Source: Spirochaeta sp. (GTDB taxonomy: Bacteria; Spirochaetota; Spirochaetia; Sphaerochaetales; Sphaerochaetaceae). From it: a DNA stretch of 8,187 bases. The DNA is taken from contig JAIMZO010000057.1 in NCBI GenBank assembly GCA_020054965.1, forward strand, positions 1-8,187. The letters run 5' to 3'. The position numbers were made by a program, and so were the translations under genes. The notes under the pieces were generated by a model. That model was not told where the DNA came from and ran no database searches. It worked only from the letters and a program-made list of their open reading frames with translations. This document shows, one piece after another, positions 6,401-8,187 of this stretch (within the stretch, counting starts at the first letter, position 1; every line of letters starts with the position of its first letter).

Positions 6401-8083
6401 CTGCTTTATGGAGAGGGAGGGGTTGCCGATGGTGTCTATACCATTTCTCTGGATAAGCCGAACCTCTCTATTGAAAGTGATCTTCTTGCATTCAATTACA
6501 ACCTAAGCACACAGCAGCTCAAGGGAGAGGCAGATCCCTTATTTGGTGTTGGTTTATCTGTAGAGGGGTCCCTTGCAGAAGAAGACTTCGGCCTTATTGT
6601 GGAAGATATATATTTCCCGTTGCATCTTCTCAACAGGACCATCCAGAAACCTGTATTCAGTTTTCTGGATGGTATTGCAGAAGGTGAGGTTTTCATTGGA
6701 GGAAGGAAGGATGCCATCCGCCTTTATGGACAAGCTAGTATTAACTCAACGAGAATGAAGCTTTTTTGGTTGCCTGAAGATATTATTACCATAAAAAACA
6801 TTACAGCAACTCTGGACGGTACAAGAGCAATTACTCCAAAGATTCCTTTCTTTTCCACCAATACGAATACCGGGAAAACGGTTGAAGGATATAGCACTCT
6901 CGAGGCAACCTTTGATGGACTGCGCCTGCTCGATTATGAGATTCATGTGGACAGCGGAGAGAATATGCTCTATGCCTGGCTTCCCATTGAAGAATTAGAT
7001 GTGGATATTCATACCTACGCTGGAGGAATCTTCAGCTTTTTTGGAGGGGGACTTGATGCGAGGCTTAGTGGAAAAGTCACCATTCAGGACACAATCATAA
7101 GCTTGGGTATCAAGAATTTTCCTTCCTGGTATACAGTGAACAACATGTCGATCACTGATTTTACGGTGGTAACAGGTAGAAATGTGTCATTCTTCTATCC
7201 AAATACACAGAGTCCATTCATTCAGGCAACCATCACGGAAAACCAGAAGATCATGTTAACCTATGATCATATTGCCAATGACTTTGCCATCAATGGAAAT
7301 CTTTCCTTCAGAAGTGGAGAGTTCTACTACTTCCAGAAGAACTTCTTCATTACCGAAGGGTCACTCTCTCTCCGTACAGATGCATTGTCCGGGCAAAATA
7401 CCATCCAGCCAACAATCAATCTGAGAGCAAAATTGACAGATTTCGACGCCCAAGGGAATCGGGTGGACATCTTCCTTATACTACAAGATTCAAGCCTTAC
7501 TAATCTCAACCCGCGATTTGAATCGACACCACCAAAGGATGTAAATGAAATACTCGAGATTCTTGGTCAGTCAATTCTTCCAACCGGTGCATATGGACAG
7601 GTGAATCTCTATAGTGTTGCCAGTCTTGCAGCTGCCGCTACCGATGTAGCCGAACGACTTGGGTACTTGCAAACCAGCCAAACGTCCTTGCTCGCTGATT
7701 CAATCCGTATTTCACTCGGACTTGATATGTTCAGCATCCGTAGCAATATCTTGCAGAATATTCTCATCGACGCCCTACCGGGAGCAAGCTTGGCCAACCT
7801 CAGCCCACTGGCACGGTATCTGAACAATACCACGATATTCATGGGCAAGTACGTAGGAGAGCAATTCTTCCTGCAAGCATTGGTGCACCTTACTGCTATC
7901 GACGGAACTGAAGCTACCCGAACATTCATCTATCCCGACCTTTCACTTGACCTTGAGCTGTCACTTGACTGGCAGAACCCAATAGGGACATTCTCCTTTT
8001 TTACCCAACCCAACGAGTTGTCGTTCGTCAATATTTTAGATACCATTGGGTTTAGTGTAACCAGAAGGTTTGTTCTGCGTTAA
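3440..8083 (+). CDS. tamB: Giant TamB/AsmA-like translocation and assembly module protein
   Basis: This 1547-residue protein fits the TamB (formerly DUF490) family: inner-membrane-anchored proteins that span the periplasm as a long beta-structured groove and assist outer-membrane biogenesis, with proposed roles in barrel-protein assembly and phospholipid transport. A signal-anchor helix (about 9-31) follows a short basic N-terminus. About 1100 residues of repetitive beta-rich sequence, high in Ser, Thr, Leu, Gly and Asp, follow. The C-terminal domain (about 1130-1547) has YAWLPIEELDVD, IFSFFGGGLDARLSGKV, ITEGSLSLRTD and PPKDVNEILEILG (from 1364), typical of TamB ends, and closes with amphipathic strands ending GFSVTRRFVLR. 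It is longer than E. coli TamB (about 1260). The only cysteine is C20. GTG start. The next gene begins 23 bp after the stop, so they are likely co-transcribed. The family call is good; exact cargo is unknown. Confidence 0.85.
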   Translation: MRYHTTLKDIAISVLVLVSCAILTLWGMVYLDMRNPSRYLADYLVSSLEQSGSFTFSATGIERTFLRDLTILNPSLEKDEKVLASAEEGTIKGGIPLLVQSVMQGNKRVSLELEQVQVELDESSSLPQRGDESSDLISRWLQENTFQVNANSLEGSFSTSSFTADVHQAAFNFEMQRGDSLPSLQARAGGVLLKIGSTDVALEGTILNLNKEGTVSFTSSLSTLTTQQGSGSMENLVAQGSITGFNLPTDVGLLSLSAANVDAQLPSLSFSIPEFNGTVSLEQGRPQLATLSFDEMIMRSNQMVLYAPTTTLQGTWGEGQLSLGAATKEGEPLTFIVQDTLSLDSDNLILNARYQSEGGNIEASVLLNQVTYQREDLTARLDSVSITGDALLKDGALENVSASMSSSSTFSLHSEGIEAASPLTSTVRYEKDRSSLSASLTFEELISSFTDGPLYTRLSYQGNVLGRQLQGEISLDERFNLLSVYNLPLEDVGSLHISSRMDEFPLSFLSPTITRYAPFLQPYYDEATNLTGNISFQSETGQGAVMPFDGTLAIDLAIRQMKIGKLETDAGFIFQGYVEKDVLDVEALTIATSGYRLVYTGETDLHDWLPSGQLDLFRSFDGQLLGSINFFEEPPKQYRFKMTTPYEQSFFIEGIVSSSPQNLLIGDAQLGMFETLYPFSFLLQTSTLQLSIKQEDAFSLSTNLAPPIVADVTSNGLTLPNRGFFANSEISGDMQIVFNNSHEWSVSSNLLTIGDVVFQGHTYKLQTAVLLTQDTLSLPDISLTDEQDTELRSKLSYTGSDFLTLGERSFLAPFDASFTLEANNERTIAISLMGEDSRISALVKLDELPLDRFFTFTEGVVVDLDLLGYTDLKQTISADGILNLRRGDGTLSTKIEAGNTTLNLFDSQFSQGDLSYAGNLLLIKGNKALSEGTFSHIRHLSYKDQESTLSYTLALDLGTMESLLDLPSAISPILGGKAKAVLSLSDILLYGEGGVADGVYTISLDKPNLSIESDLLAFNYNLSTQQLKGEADPLFGVGLSVEGSLAEEDFGLIVEDIYFPLHLLNRTIQKPVFSFLDGIAEGEVFIGGRKDAIRLYGQASINSTRMKLFWLPEDIITIKNITATLDGTRAITPKIPFFSTNTNTGKTVEGYSTLEATFDGLRLLDYEIHVDSGENMLYAWLPIEELDVDIHTYAGGIFSFFGGGLDARLSGKVTIQDTIISLGIKNFPSWYTVNNMSITDFTVVTGRNVSFFYPNTQSPFIQATITENQKIMLTYDHIANDFAINGNLSFRSGEFYYFQKNFFITEGSLSLRTDALSGQNTIQPTINLRAKLTDFDAQGNRVDIFLILQDSSLTNLNPRFESTPPKDVNEILEILGQSILPTGAYGQVNLYSVASLAAAATDVAERLGYLQTSQTSLLADSIRISLGLDMFSIRSNILQNILIDALPGASLANLSPLARYLNNTTIFMGKYVGEQFFLQALVHLTAIDGTEATRTFIYPDLSLDLELSLDWQNPIGTFSFFTQPNELSFVNILDTIGFSVTRRFVLR
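3800..3841 (+). repeat. 12-bp direct repeat within the TamB-like gene
   Basis: GATGAATCATCC occurs at 3800-3811 and again at 3830-3841, a period of exactly 30 bp (10 codons). It encodes DESS twice in the segment LDESSSLPQRGDESSD, a short acidic, serine-rich loop. It may be a small local duplication or chance. Confidence 0.5.
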
Positions 8084-8095
8084 ACAAGCATATAC

Positions 8096-8101
8096 GAGGA
8101 G
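8096..8101 (+). promoter_or_regulatory. Strong ribosome binding site for the downstream exported-protein gene
   Basis: GAGGAG ends 5 nt before the ATG at 8107 and 11 nt before a second in-frame ATG at 8113, favouring the first. It lies in the 23-bp gap after the TamB-like stop, where there is no room for a terminator, so the two genes are probably one operon. Confidence 0.75.
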
Positions 8102-8106
8102 TTATC

Positions 8107-8187
8107 ATGAACATGCGGAAATCACGCCGTTTCTTTTGCACAATCCTTATCATTCTTTTTTCCCTTTCCCTGCTGAGTGCCGCTGAA
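8107..8187 (+). CDS. Exported protein, N-terminus only; probably outer-membrane assembly factor BamA
   Basis: Only 27 codons are visible before the window ends. They encode a classic signal peptide: a basic n-region (MNMRKSRR), a hydrophobic core (CTILIILFSLSLL) and a likely signal peptidase I site around SAA-E. The mature protein is not seen, so function is inferred from position. In Borrelia and Treponema the gene directly after the TamB-like gene encodes BamA, the Omp85-family outer-membrane beta-barrel insertase, and the two proteins interact in Borrelia. The strong ribosome binding site and 23-bp spacing agree with co-expression. Alternatives are another Omp85 member such as TamA, or a different periplasmic or outer-membrane protein. 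The gene and its export signal are well supported; the BamA name is moderately so. Confidence 0.6.
   Translation, partial: MNMRKSRRFFCTILIILFSLSLLSAAE

Noticed and set aside
3440..8083. Possibility that the giant gene is an adhesin or autotransporter
   Set aside because: There is no cleavable autotransporter signal, no passenger-and-barrel layout and no regular tandem repeats. The N-terminal anchor and C-terminal motifs fit the TamB family better.
1..8187. A hidden defence system, prophage, transposon or CRISPR array
   Set aside because: All the sequence except a 149-bp gap and two short spacers is accounted for by conserved housekeeping or envelope genes. No repeat array, transposase, integrase or terminal inverted repeats were seen.

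Overview
The window is an ordinary, densely packed bacterial chromosomal segment of roughly 48-50% GC by eye. I found no RNA genes, insertion sequences, CRISPR arrays or phage genes. Gene content and order fit a spirochete, most plausibly a Sphaerochaeta/Spirochaeta-like organism. The reasons are a ruvA-ruvB-queA cluster (also adjacent in Borrelia) and a giant TamB-family gene directly followed by an exported-protein gene in the place where Borrelia and Treponema carry bamA. The genus is an inference and was not tested by any search.

Layout. Positions 2-2688 (+) hold a compact operon: ruvA (its first dozen or so codons lie off the left edge), ruvB, and queA, whose start overlaps the end of ruvB by 26 bp. 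RuvA and RuvB form the Holliday-junction branch-migration motor. QueA carries out the S-adenosylmethionine-dependent step of queuosine synthesis for tRNA. Positions 2685-3290 (-) hold tmk (dTMP kinase), convergent with queA; the two stop codons share one palindromic CTAG. Positions 3291-3439 are the only real intergenic gap. It is a 149-bp divergent promoter region with a fair extended -10 box for tmk, small inverted repeats and only weak promoter candidates for the rightward gene. Positions 3440-8083 (+) hold one 1547-residue TamB/AsmA-like protein: an inner-membrane anchor, a very long beta-rich periplasmic body and a TamB C-terminal domain. From 8107 (+), 23 bp later and behind a strong ribosome binding site, begins a gene with a signal peptide that runs off the right edge and is probably BamA.

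Function. The left half is housekeeping (recombination, tRNA modification, nucleotide synthesis). The right half is outer-membrane biogenesis: TamB-like proteins bridge the inner and outer membranes and are thought to help deliver lipid or outer-membrane protein, and pairing with a BamA-family barrel is known in spirochetes.

Nothing here is convincingly a new system. The points most worth a second look are the P-loop of Tmk, which lacks the usual lysine; the TamB-like protein's single cysteine, placed in a lipobox-like tetrapeptide; and the shared-stop arrangement of queA and tmk.
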